Part shown: one piece after another, positions 25,955 to 34,697 of the stretch
Layout: every line of letters starts with the position of its first letter
How positions within the stretch are numbered: position 1 is the stretch's first letter
Source of the DNA: Photobacterium sp. TLY01
Lineage (GTDB): Bacteria > Pseudomonadota > Gammaproteobacteria > Enterobacterales > Vibrionaceae
Assembly: GCF_021432065.1 (NCBI RefSeq)
Contig: NZ_CP090365.1
Location: 620,001-684,000 of the forward strand
Length of the DNA: 64,000 nt
Reading direction: 5' to 3'
Notes under the pieces: model-generated
Databases searched by the model: none
What the model was told of the DNA's origin: nothing
The model's input: the letters and a program-made list of their open reading frames with translations, nothing else
Program-made: the position numbers and the translations under genes

Positions 25955-26173
25955 ATGGCAAGGAATCAAATAGCGATTGATGGACCCTGCATCGCAAAAG
26001 TTGAGATTCAGCGTCTGACCGACTCTCATTTTCGTACTCTGCTTGTGCCGCAAGTTCAATCGATGTCGTTTTGCGAACCAAAACCGTCCCATCTGAGCCG
26101 AAGTACTCAGGTGATTCTCAAATGGCAATTCCCGGTTCACTCAGATCGCGTTCATAGGGAGGTTGCGGCATGA
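25955..26173 (+). CDS. small hypothetical protein in a phage-like immunity region
   Basis: 72 residues from the ATG at 25955 (MARNQIAIDG), which has aagga eight bases upstream; an earlier in-frame ATG at 25913 lacks a site. Rich in beta-type sequence, with no signal peptide or recognisable domain. Its stop overlaps the start of the DUF3850 gene (ATGA), so the two are translated as a unit. The position opposite a CI-type repressor is where Cro- or CII-like genes lie in temperate phages, but the sequence shows no clear helix-turn-helix. Confidence 0.6.
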   Translation: MARNQIAIDGPCIAKVEIQRLTDSHFRTLLVPQVQSMSFCEPKPSHLSRSTQVILKWQFPVHSDRVHREVAA

Positions 26174-26619
26174 GTACTGTCACGTTTCATGAACTGAAGA
26201 TTCCGTCGGCCAATTTCACTGACATCCTGGCCGGACGCAAAACCCACCAGTTGTGTCTCAATCATCGCCAATATACTGTTGGTGATGTGCTGATCCTGCG
26301 CGAACTGGACGAGAACGGCGACGAGACAGGGCAGGAGATGAACTCGCTCATCACCCATGTTGAGCACGGCAACGCAACCGGCCTTGAGGACGGCTGGTGT
26401 GTCTTGTCGCTGGCCAACACCACGCCTTTACTGGGAATTCGTTTGATTGGGTATCTGCGTGATCGCTTAAAAGAGCACTGCGATTACACAGAAGCGGCCT
26501 ATCAGATTATCAGGAAAGCCGGCAGTACAGATACGCAGGCGAAGCGCACGGTGCAGGCAGGGCGGTGTTGGGTGGATGAGGCGAATCATTTTTTGAAGAA
26601 GTTTTCGGTGGAGTTGTGA
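26170..26619 (+). CDS. DUF3850 (ASCH-like fold) protein
   Basis: 149 residues. The N-terminal 75 residues fit DUF3850, a small ASCH-like putative RNA-binding fold frequent in phages: HELKIPSANFTDILAGRKTHQL, then YTVGDVLILRELDENG and a closing GWCVLSL. The C-terminal 60 residues, predicted helical, are not recognised. It is coupled by ATGA overlap to the preceding small gene and is followed 32 bp later by a structured repeat on the same strand. Confidence 0.72.
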   Translation: MSTVTFHELKIPSANFTDILAGRKTHQLCLNHRQYTVGDVLILRELDENGDETGQEMNSLITHVEHGNATGLEDGWCVLSLANTTPLLGIRLIGYLRDRLKEHCDYTEAAYQIIRKAGSTDTQAKRTVQAGRCWVDEANHFLKKFSVEL

Positions 26620-26651
26620 TGCTTTTTTTGAGTTATTCCAGATTCTGAGGG

Positions 26652-26832
26652 TATGTCGCGCTTGAGTCTGGTGGTTCACATGGGCATCTGAGTTCGCGCG
26701 CCAGGTACTCTTTGTTGGTGCAAAGAGTACCCAGAAAGCCCCTTTGTGTTCTTTGGAGTGGTCCGGGCCGGTTGTAGGCGCTCCCGGCGCCAACAACCTA
26801 AAAATTCGTCCTGAATTTTTCCCTGGGGGAGT
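26652..26832 (+). repeat. structured interspersed repeat, copy D
   Basis: Same unit as at 17351, downstream of the DUF3850 gene and at the left border of the AT-rich islet. The first hairpin is perfect (GGTACTCTTTG/CAAAGAGTACC). The central arm has GCGCCaACAACC, another variant at the mismatched position. The next 198 bp to the islet gene show no gene. Confidence 0.85.
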
Positions 26833-27030
26833 GCGTTTCTATTGGGCTGTAAACTCGTTTTTGGACATTTCCGAGTTAGGAGCATGTATAAATGTAGGCT
26901 AACGGTCATTATCTTAAGACTTGGTTTCTATACTGCATCACTTACTTTTTTAGTATCCACCCCCCTCTTTTTCATTAGCCTCTGGTGATGTACACTTGAT
27001 TGCACACTAAGTGTGAATAAAGAGAAAAAA

Positions 27031-28050
27031 ATGAATGAAGAAGTAGAAAGAAAATGCCGTAACTTAATGAAGTTGGATGTAGTTAACGAGTCTTTGATAA
27101 AGAGTTATTTAAACAATGAGTTAGTTAATATCTCAGAGACTAGACAGGGTCAATTTGATGGTTTTGATGTCCAATTTAACAATGAAAAGTATCTGTTCCC
27201 AAATTCAAGAATCTCAAAAAAATACAATAAAACAGGAACAACTCTAAAGTTACAAAAGAAAGCAAGTCTGTTCATTATCCCTTTGCCTTTGAGTAATTTT
27301 AAAGTTCCGCCAATAGGTCGAGGTGCGTTTCGAGAATTATTGAAAGGCTTTGCTTCTAGTGATGATGGAATGTTTCAAGCGAATGAATGGCTTGTTAGTC
27401 TGTTTGAAGAAGAAGACGCTGCTCGTTTTTATACTCAACAAGTCTGTCGAAGTACGTTTTTAACCGATTATAAAGAGATCATCTTAGAAGCCATAATTGC
27501 TTATTTTAGCGGCTACAAAAGTATTTCAACTATGTCCCTTTTCCCAGTGTTTGAAGGGGCATTGAGAGAACTTCAAATTCAGTTTGCAGAAGGTGAAGAG
27601 GGTAATGTCTCAAAAGACAAATTCATTAAACAGTTCAAAAAGTTAAGTGAGAAACGAATTAAAAAAGTAACTACTCATTACACCAAAACACCTCTAGACT
27701 TTTTATCAGATGGCTGTGAAAAAATGATGTTTGCAAGCCTCTTTGACATACATTGCGATGTCATCGCTGCGATTAAAGAGTTTTTTGAAGAAGTTCTATA
27801 CAAGAAAAGCACTGATTGCGACCAAGGATTTAACCGTCATTTAGTTATGCATATGCTTAAAAATGACTTTAATGAAAAAGCAAATTTTGTACGCATAATA
27901 ATTGTAATTTCTTATATCGTTTACTTTGAAGATGTGGAAAACAACATAACCCCATTTGATGACATTTCTTTCGATAGAAGATTAAATCAAGAGCTTTGTG
28001 AAATGTTAAAAAAGGCGAGCAAATCCAAAATAAGCTTAGATGAGTTTTAA
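27031..28050 (+). CDS. HEPN-like protein with Rx4H motif, AT-rich islet
   Basis: 339 residues from the ATG at 27031 (aaagag upstream); a GTG at 27013 is an alternative. Soluble and mostly helical. The C-terminal third has SLFPVFEGALRELQIQF followed 100 residues on by FNRHLVMHMLKNDF, an arrangement seen in HEPN-type proteins where an R-x4-H motif (here R-HLVM-H) forms an RNase active site. The N-terminal half is not recognised. Much more AT-rich than the core genes, with many AAA and ATT codons, which suggests transfer. A role in defence or RNA cleavage is inferred from the motif only. Confidence 0.6.
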   Translation: MNEEVERKCRNLMKLDVVNESLIKSYLNNELVNISETRQGQFDGFDVQFNNEKYLFPNSRISKKYNKTGTTLKLQKKASLFIIPLPLSNFKVPPIGRGAFRELLKGFASSDDGMFQANEWLVSLFEEEDAARFYTQQVCRSTFLTDYKEIILEAIIAYFSGYKSISTMSLFPVFEGALRELQIQFAEGEEGNVSKDKFIKQFKKLSEKRIKKVTTHYTKTPLDFLSDGCEKMMFASLFDIHCDVIAAIKEFFEEVLYKKSTDCDQGFNRHLVMHMLKNDFNEKANFVRIIIVISYIVYFEDVENNITPFDDISFDRRLNQELCEMLKKASKSKISLDEF

Positions 28051-28154
28051 CGTGGGTGGATGTAAACTTCACTTAGAATCTAGGCAATGGATTGGGTAAA
28101 TTTGGTCGAAAGAGAACATGATGGACTGTTACTCTAAACAGAATTGGGGCAAAT

Positions 28155-28194
28155 CTGAGCTAGCCACGGTAGCTAGCTCGTTGTTGGACAGAAA
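28155..28194 (+). repeat. 40-bp palindromic repeat, copy 1
   Basis: GAGCTAGC, a 4-base spacer and GGTAGCTAGCTC form an inverted repeat, followed by TGTTGGACAGAAA. It matches the sequence at 29415-29454 at 35 of 40 positions. It is unrelated to the 180-bp repeat family and both copies lie within the AT-rich islet. Confidence 0.75.
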
Positions 28195-28195
28195 T

Positions 28196-28216
28196 GCGTT
28201 AGGGTTGTTCTAACGC
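28196..28216. terminator. hairpin between convergent islet genes
   Basis: GCGTTAG, a 7-base loop, then CTAACGC is a perfect 7-bp stem, followed by CCTTTG. It lies between the convergent HEPN-like and DUF4238-like genes, so termination is the likely role. Confidence 0.5.
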
Positions 28217-28260
28217 CTTTGTTCAGATGAGAAAAAGTAGCTTGCGAGTTTAGACGTTCG

Positions 28261-29259
28261 TTATAGGCCATACACTTGCTTACTTTTACAATAAACAGTA
28301 TTAAAAGACTGACATATAAGATTTTTGTTATACCTTGATAAGGTCTCTAGATTATTGTTTACATATTTAACATTAATGGTTGAAGTTTTATTTTCTTGCA
28401 TTCGTAAGAGAGACTCTATAAGCGAATTATCATCGGTAAATTTACGGGCCATTGTTTCCATATCAGTAAAACAATAGGTTATGAAAGCATTACTTGTTAG
28501 ATTAAACTCATATGTATTGTGAGAATTATCATTAGTTAAAGCAGTAAATCCTCGATCAGACAATAAAACATGCTTATCAATGTGCTCACCAGTATATGTG
28601 GAAATAATAATGTTTATATAGCTCTTAGTGTCTTCAAAAAAACTTTTTGTAAGAATCTCAATTGCGTTCATGTCTTTATCAATTGGCGGAACTAAAAGCA
28701 TAAACAATGACTTCATCCATTTCTTGTAATCTTCAACAGACACCCCGAATCTTGAAGATATATCCTCAGCTTTAGGGTGGTTGAAATTATCAATTTTTTC
28801 ATATAGCTCTCTTAGTTCGACAGTCGCTGGGTAATAGTTAGATAACAGACCTATTGTATTAAGTGTCTTTGTAATACAATAGGGATTCCTAAAAGAATTG
28901 AGTAATTTTAAAACAAAAATCTCCAAAATTTCGCTTTTAATATCATCACTATTATCTTTGACCTTTTTTAATAAAGATTTCGTTAATTCACCAACATTGT
29001 TCTCATATGACCCAAAGCACCCTTCTAAATTAAGCCTTTGTTTTTCATTTAAAATTTCAAATGAGAATAAATCATCAAAACTAAGGTTGCTTTCAATTTT
29101 GTCACCATTTTCAGATGACAGGTTGAGTTCGTAGTTTTTTCGATCTTTGATTTGAAACGAATAAATTCTTTGGTTTTTCTTAGATATATTAGGATTAATA
29201 GAGTTAAGTCTCTGCTCCACCTGAGCAACAAAATGATGATTACGTGTAACGTTTTTCAT
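28261..29259 (-). CDS. DUF4238-like protein, AT-rich islet
   Basis: 332 residues, soluble. The N-terminus, RNHHFVAQVEQRLNS then IYSFQIKDRK, resembles the opening of DUF4238 proteins (HH-x-VPQ-x3-L-x2-F, then a beta strand). The middle is helical, and SLFMLLVPP and DKHVLLSDRGFTAL have the look of the later conserved strands. DUF4238 is of unknown function and often found in defence islands and phage-plastic regions. It is convergent with the HEPN-like gene. Codon use is AT-rich like its neighbours. The family call is by eye and not certain. Confidence 0.55.
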   Translation of the reverse strand: MKNVTRNHHFVAQVEQRLNSINPNISKKNQRIYSFQIKDRKNYELNLSSENGDKIESNLSFDDLFSFEILNEKQRLNLEGCFGSYENNVGELTKSLLKKVKDNSDDIKSEILEIFVLKLLNSFRNPYCITKTLNTIGLLSNYYPATVELRELYEKIDNFNHPKAEDISSRFGVSVEDYKKWMKSLFMLLVPPIDKDMNAIEILTKSFFEDTKSYINIIISTYTGEHIDKHVLLSDRGFTALTNDNSHNTYEFNLTSNAFITYCFTDMETMARKFTDDNSLIESLLRMQENKTSTINVKYVNNNLETLSRYNKNLICQSFNTVYCKSKQVYGL

Positions 29260-29414
29260 TCAAACATCGCTCCTTGATTTAGCTTATAACGCTGAGTACT
29301 AACATAGCGCGTCTTGCATTTAGCACGCTGCCCCTTCAGTCAACTTTGACTACTTTGAATCACTATAAAAACTTGGTCAAGCAATAACTAATACTAACAA
29401 ACTTTGGCGTAGTA

Positions 29415-29454
29415 CTGAGCTAGCAATGGTAGCTAGCGCAGTGTTGGACAGAAA
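29415..29454 (+). repeat. 40-bp palindromic repeat, copy 2
   Basis: Second copy of the element at 28155, same orientation: GAGCTAGC, spacer, GGTAGCTAGC, then TGTTGGACAGAAA. The 246-bp gap between the DUF4238-like gene and the split HEPN gene (29260-29505) holds this repeat and otherwise AT-rich sequence with no gene. Confidence 0.75.
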
Positions 29455-29505
29455 CCAGATAGAATGAAGTCGGAAAAAGCTTGTTTCAGACAAGTAAATG
29501 TACTT

Positions 29506-31250
29506 TTACTTCGTTGGGACTTCTCTATGCCAGACAAGCTTTTCGTCGTTTTGGGGCTTTGTTTGTTCATCAAACTCAATGGAAAATGAGAGATAAATGA
29601 TTGAATTTCTGACTAACTCAGCAAGCGTCATAAGCTGAGTATTGAAGTCTTCATCAGTCATAATAAGCGTGTGCTTTGAGCGTTTCTTTTTTTCATAGAG
29701 TTGATTTTCAATGTGTTGAATTTTCTTCTCAAGCAGTTCCTTTTCTCCAATCAATTCTATGTGCTTATCTGTGCCTTTTTGTTTTTTTATCTCTGGATAT
29801 AAAGCTACTAATTCACAGTTGTATTTCTTTCTTTTATCAATTAAGTGCCGTATCTCATTTTGTTGAACAGCGTCAGAAAAAACCAAATCAGAATACAGGC
29901 TGTCAATAAGTTTAAAAGATCTGTGTTCGATGTAATTGCGAATTTCACAGATTTTAACGAGATCAGGATTGAGCCATTCTGAAATAGATTCTTGGTCTTT
30001 AATATCTCGTAAATCTTTAAGTATGTAGAAGAGCGCGTGCAAAAACTGGTTTCTACTATCCTTGAGTTTATCGTGTGGTTTCCACTCTTTATTACCTTTC
30101 CCTGAATTTGGCTTTTTAAACAAATTTTCAAAGCTAATCTGTTGGTCTTTTTCTATATCGTTAAGATCGTAATAATGACTTATAAAATAGGAAATTTTGT
30201 CAAATAAGGAATAGAGAATTTTGAAAGCTGACTTTAATTGTTGAGCTTTAACGTTATCGATTGTGTGGGTTAAATCGTCAGTCTTTTTGAATGTGTTATT
30301 GAAAAAGCTTACTTCGTAATTTGGAATGTTTGATGCACTAAAAATAAGGTAACGAGCATAACAAAAATCGTTCTTTATCTCGTCAAAGTTGGTGTGATAA
30401 ACTAATTCTTCGTGATAGGCTAGGGTCATATTTAATCGAGAGCTGATAGACGGTAGTGAAAGCGAATCAGGGAATATAGCTTCAGGAAGTTCGTCGATTT
30501 CCAGTTCATCGATAAATAGGTTTTTTTCCCGCACCAGTGTAAGTAATTAACTACTTTTTTACTCAGTTCTTTATCATTTTTTCTATAAAAGTGCTTAAAA
30601 TAATCGAGAGTATACTGTTCTTCAAACCACTGTTTGAAATTCTGTGTTTTTTCATCATCAAAGATGTAATGGCTGTCATTGAAATACGCTTGATTATTAG
30701 GAAGTTTCAATCGTTCAGAAAGACTTTTATATGCTAGAAACTGATGATAAATGGCTTTTTGTTCGTCATGCGATATACAGTGTGAAAGGTATAGCTCATT
30801 GTCATACATAGCAGTGTGAGCTATCGGTTGATTGTTTAAGTTAATAGCATTTTTCCAATGCCTTTTGGCGCACATAAATCGCCCTTGTTGAGAAAGATAG
30901 TTTCCGTAATTTGTCTCGATTTGGCTAGTTAGAGCAATTTGACATTCATCATCAATGTTACGGTTTTTCAGAGCATTAAGTGCTTTCTTGAAGTGAATAA
31001 TCACTTTGTTCAAATTAGGGCTATACCATTCGTTTAACTGTGGAACATAGAGCAAAGAATAAGCATTCCCTAACATATAATGAAATTCAGCTTCTCGAAA
31101 ATCATCTTCAAAAACAGGCGTAAATGCGTCAAACGTTCCAATGAATTTCTCCATATCTGCAACGTTCTTCCTGTCTATCAACTCATCAACTCGTGCATTG
31201 AAGAGATCGAGTGCATCATCATCAATTCGCACGGTTTGCTTTTCTTCCAT
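29506..31250 (-). pseudogene. LA2681-type HEPN protein with TPR-like N-terminus, split by a frameshift
   Basis: Two overlapping reading frames make one 581-codon gene. The N-terminal part (30432-31250) is helical and TPR-like (FHYMLGNAYSLLY, IALTSQIETNYGNYL), and the C-terminal part (29506-30534) is an LA2681-like HEPN domain with two R-x4-H motifs: R-NQFL-H in KDSRNQFLHALF and R-NYIE-H in EIRNYIEHRSF. The frames differ by -1, and the break falls at a run of seven A on the coding strand (plus 30521-30527). Restoring one base gives a continuous protein of the expected architecture. It may be a disrupted gene, an assembly error, a phase-variable tract or -1 frameshifting. AT-rich, with no overlap to neighbours. 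Confidence 0.72.
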
Positions 31251-31418
31251 TTAATCATTCCTGCCTTAGTGAAACTATGTGACTAAACATATTTTTGAGT
31301 AATAATTTAACAGGTTGCAATAGCAATTATGAATCGTGATAAAGAGATCTTATGATATGTTGCGAGTAACTGCTCTAACACGTTTTGGGGCAATAACGAG
31401 TTTCGAGCCAAACTATTT

Positions 31419-31600
31419 CCCCAGCTCTAGGGAAAAATTCAGGACGAATTTTTAGGTTGTCGGCGCTGGGAGCGCCTACAACCGGCCCGGACAGCGACAA
31501 AGGACTAAAAGGCATTTCTGGGTACTCTTTTTGCCACAAAAGAGTACCTGGCGCGCATAAGAAAATGCTGAGGCAGGCACAAAAGTGAAAGCGCGACATG
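31419..31600 (-). repeat. structured interspersed repeat, copy E
   Basis: Same 180-bp family on the minus strand, at the right border of the AT-rich islet, in opposite orientation to copy D at the left border. The first hairpin is GGTACTCTTTTg/cAAAAAGAGTACC with a shorter loop, a paired extension relative to copy D. Confidence 0.85.
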
Positions 31601-31759
31601 CAAATTCACTCACGGTAAGACGAGCACGGCACCCCCTCCCATCGCACAAAAAAACACCACTCAAACAAATAACTCCTTAAAACCAAGCTAAGTCACTAAA
31701 AAGTAACTAATTGCTGGCTACACTGAAATAACTATCAGTGGAGAGATAAGGGGAAGGGT

Positions 31760-34129
31760 ATGACAATGAAATCATTACAAGCAGATACCCTGTACCGCAC
31801 CTGCACCTTAAACGGGCTGGATGCCGAGTTTTCATCAACCAAACATTTAGAACCCCTGAACGAAATTGTGGGGCAGGAACGCGCTCAGCAGGCGGTTGAG
31901 TTCGCGATGTCGATTAAAGAAAAGGGGTACAACATATATGCCATCGGCCGGAACGGGCTGGGGAAACGGACTATGGTGCTGCGGTATCTGAACCGCCATG
32001 ATCCGAACGGGGATGCTTCGCCATTATATGACTGGTGCTATGTCGCCAATTTTGAAGAGACCCGGACCCCTAAGCTGCTGAAACTAAAACCCGGCACGGG
32101 GATGCCGTTCAAAAAAGACGTTGAAAAGCTGATGCTGCGCCTGGTGAAAGCCTTGCCGCTGGCGTTCGACAATGAAATGTATTATTCGCGCTCGGAGCAG
32201 CTGAAAAATCAGTTGGCGGAGAAACAGCAAACGGCCTTGGGCAACCTTACCGAACAAGCGAAAGAGCAAAAGGTGAGCCTGACCCTGACGACTCAGGGCG
32301 ATTATCAGTTAGTGGCGATGAATGGCGAAGAGCCGCACACCGAAGAAAGTTTTGTGGCGCTGCCTGAAGAAGAGCAGGAAAAATTCGAAACCATCATCAC
32401 GGCGCTGGAAGTGAAACTGCGTGGCATTGCGCGCCAGTTGACTGACTGGGAAGAAGAGTTTTCCGATAAAATCCAGAAGCTCAATGAAGAAGTGGCGCTG
32501 GAAGTCGTTTCGCATTTTGTCAAACCACTCAAAAAGCAATACCGCGGTCATACTGAGATAAAAGACTATCTCACGGCGATGCAGAAAGACATTCTGGAAA
32601 ACCTCGATATCTTTTTGGAAGAAAGTGAAGATCAGGTCGCGCTTTCTTATGCAGCATTGGATAAGAAAATGCCGCGTCGCTATCAGGTCAATGTGCTGGT
32701 CAGCCAGGAGGGGGAACGCTTTCCGATTGTGGTGGAAGAGAGCCCGAATTATCACGCTATCTTTGGTTACATCGAAAATGCGACCTACAAAGGCACAGTC
32801 TTTACTGATTTCTCACTGATTCGATCCGGCAGTCTGCACCGGGCGAACGGCGGTGTCTTGCTGATGGATGCGGTGAAGGTGCTGGAGCGACCCTATGTGT
32901 GGGACGGCCTGAAACGGGCATTGCGTTCACGCAAGCTGAACCTGAGTTCACTGGAGCGGGAAGTCACGCTGTCGGGGACGATTTCACTGGAACCTGAACC
33001 GATTCCGCTGGATGTGAAAATTATCCTGTTCGGTGATTATCAGACCTATCAGTTGCTGGTCCATTACGATCCTGATTTTAGTGAGCTGTTCCGTGTCACA
33101 GCGGACTTTGAAGATGAAATGGAACGTACCGATGAGACTGAGCTTCAGTATGCGCGTTTCATTTCCAGTATCGTGCACGATAACGGCATGCTGCATTGTG
33201 ACCGCAAAGCCATTGCCCGCATCATTGAATACAGCTCCCGTCAGGCCGAGGATCAGAACAAGCTGTCGCTGCATTCGGCAGATATCGCCAACCTGCTGCG
33301 CGAAACCAATTACACCGCCAAAGCGGCCAATGCCAATATGATCCGCGTGGCCCATGTGGAACAGGCGCTGCAGCGGCAGGAAAAACGGGTCAGTCGTCTG
33401 CAGGATCAAATGCTGCACACCTTCAGGAACGGCACCACCCTGATTGATACCCAGGGCGAGGTGACGGGCCAGATTAATGGCTTGTCTGTGGTTTCGACCT
33501 CGGATCACCGTTTCGGCTTGCCGAACCGGATCACTGCGACGACCTCGTGGGGGGAAGGCGAGGTGATGGACATTGAGCGCAGCGTGAAGCTGGGCGGGCG
33601 GATTCACTCCAAAGGTGTGATGATACTGACCGCGTACCTGTCGTCGCTGTTTGGCAAGAGCGCACGCATTCCGTTGACCACACATCTCACCTTTGAGCAA
33701 TCCTACGGCGGGGTGGATGGCGACAGCGCCTCCATGGCCGAACTGTGCGCCATTATTTCTGCCTTTTCCGGTTGTCCGATCAACCAGTCGATCGCCATTA
33801 CCGGCTCGATGAATCAGTTTGGACAGGCACAACCGATTGGTGGTGTGAACGAGAAAATCGAAGGCTTTTTTGATGTCTGTACCATTAAGGGGCGACATAG
33901 CAACCAGGGGGTGATTATCCCGCAGTCGAATGCCCATAACCTGATGCTCCGCAAAGATATTCTGACTGCTGTCGACAAAGGCGATTTCCACATATGGGCG
34001 ATTTCTCATGTCAGTGAGGCGATCAGTCTGCTCACGGGCAAAGATGCCGGGGAATGGCTGGACGGCAATTACCCGCCAGAGTCGGTTCTGGGTATAGCGC
34101 AAAATAGGCTGAATGCGATGCGCAAGTAA
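31760..34129 (+). CDS. Lon-family (S16) ATP-dependent protease, YcbZ/LonB-like
   Basis: 789 residues. An AAA-type ATPase with Walker A IGRNGLGKRTM (about 62-72), an inserted coiled-coil region at about 180-290, and an ATPase second half with GGVLLMDAVKVLERP. The C-terminal S16 protease domain carries the catalytic Ser in GDSASMAELCAI and Lys in GGVNEKIEGFFD. It lacks the N-terminal substrate domain of canonical Lon, as expected for the LonB-like group; E. coli YcbZ is the shorter relative (586). It probably degrades regulatory or damaged proteins. Monocistronic, with a strong terminator directly after it. Confidence 0.88.
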   Translation: MTMKSLQADTLYRTCTLNGLDAEFSSTKHLEPLNEIVGQERAQQAVEFAMSIKEKGYNIYAIGRNGLGKRTMVLRYLNRHDPNGDASPLYDWCYVANFEETRTPKLLKLKPGTGMPFKKDVEKLMLRLVKALPLAFDNEMYYSRSEQLKNQLAEKQQTALGNLTEQAKEQKVSLTLTTQGDYQLVAMNGEEPHTEESFVALPEEEQEKFETIITALEVKLRGIARQLTDWEEEFSDKIQKLNEEVALEVVSHFVKPLKKQYRGHTEIKDYLTAMQKDILENLDIFLEESEDQVALSYAALDKKMPRRYQVNVLVSQEGERFPIVVEESPNYHAIFGYIENATYKGTVFTDFSLIRSGSLHRANGGVLLMDAVKVLERPYVWDGLKRALRSRKLNLSSLEREVTLSGTISLEPEPIPLDVKIILFGDYQTYQLLVHYDPDFSELFRVTADFEDEMERTDETELQYARFISSIVHDNGMLHCDRKAIARIIEYSSRQAEDQNKLSLHSADIANLLRETNYTAKAANANMIRVAHVEQALQRQEKRVSRLQDQMLHTFRNGTTLIDTQGEVTGQINGLSVVSTSDHRFGLPNRITATTSWGEGEVMDIERSVKLGGRIHSKGVMILTAYLSSLFGKSARIPLTTHLTFEQSYGGVDGDSASMAELCAIISAFSGCPINQSIAITGSMNQFGQAQPIGGVNEKIEGFFDVCTIKGRHSNQGVIIPQSNAHNLMLRKDILTAVDKGDFHIWAISHVSEAISLLTGKDAGEWLDGNYPPESVLGIAQNRLNAMRK

Positions 34130-34148
34130 ACGTGTTTCGCAAAGAGAA

Positions 34149-34178
34149 AAAGCCATCCTGCCGGATGGCTTTTTTTTT
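34149..34178. terminator. rho-independent terminator after the Lon-family gene
   Basis: AAAAGCCATCC, a TGCC loop and GGATGGCTTTTTTTTT: an 8-bp core stem with an A run before and nine T after. It lies between convergent genes and can work in both directions. Confidence 0.9.
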
Positions 34179-34180
34179 GG

Positions 34181-34585
34181 TTACACAGGTTCGCGCTGGC
34201 GGGCGACGGAGAGAAAAGTCGCCATCGCCTGAACATCAAGAAAACCGTCTGTCTTTTTATGGCCACGCAGAAACTGATAACCGGCCAGCACTTTGATTAA
34301 CTCCTGGCTGACACCGTCAAAAGGTTGTCCTGTGACATGTTCCCAGGCGAGGGCCAGCGCTTCTTTGTCGACTACCTCAGCCTGACGGTACAGATAGCCA
34401 CAACCGGTGGCTAACCACTCCAGGGAGCAATTGGCTTTCAGCGCAATTTGATTGGCTTTTTGCAGGCTGGGTTCGCTGCCGTTGAGGTATTTGCGGATCA
34501 GGGCTTCACTGAGATCAACCCGGCGCGCGAAGCCGCTGATACTTTCTTCGCCAATCAGGCTACGCAAGCGTTGAGCAAATGACAT
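34181..34585 (-). CDS. XRE-type helix-turn-helix regulator
   Basis: 134 residues. The N-terminal 60 residues are a Cro/C1-type helix-turn-helix (SISGFARRVDLSEALIRKYLNGSEPSLQKANQIA, quoted in parts: SISGFARRVDLSE and IRKYLNGSEPSLQ), with ANCSLEWLATG after it as in phage-repressor-like regulators. The C-terminal part, about 70 helical residues, is not a peptidase S24 domain. No partner gene is adjacent; it is convergent with the Lon-family protease and divergent from an aldo/keto reductase 112 bp away, which may be its target. Confidence 0.8.
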   Translation of the reverse strand: MSFAQRLRSLIGEESISGFARRVDLSEALIRKYLNGSEPSLQKANQIALKANCSLEWLATGCGYLYRQAEVVDKEALALAWEHVTGQPFDGVSQELIKVLAGYQFLRGHKKTDGFLDVQAMATFLSVARQREPV

Positions 34586-34697
34586 AGACTCGTACTCTGG
34601 TTCGAAACTTGTGGGTTATATCATTGCCCGGTGGGCCGATCCAGCCTAGGATACGTTCAGCGAATTATTTCGGGCAATGAATAAAGGAGTATTGACC

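Noticed and set aside
28190..28275. CTAACGCC and GTTATAGGCC near the end of the DUF4238-like gene as an attC site
   Set aside because: The partner core sites do not match the consensus and the spacing does not fold as attC; a simple hairpin explains the first motif.
32984..34156. Long minus-strand frame of 390 codons opposite the Lon-family gene
   Set aside because: It is antisense to a gene with clear AAA and S16 motifs, without a ribosome-binding site or recognisable domain.
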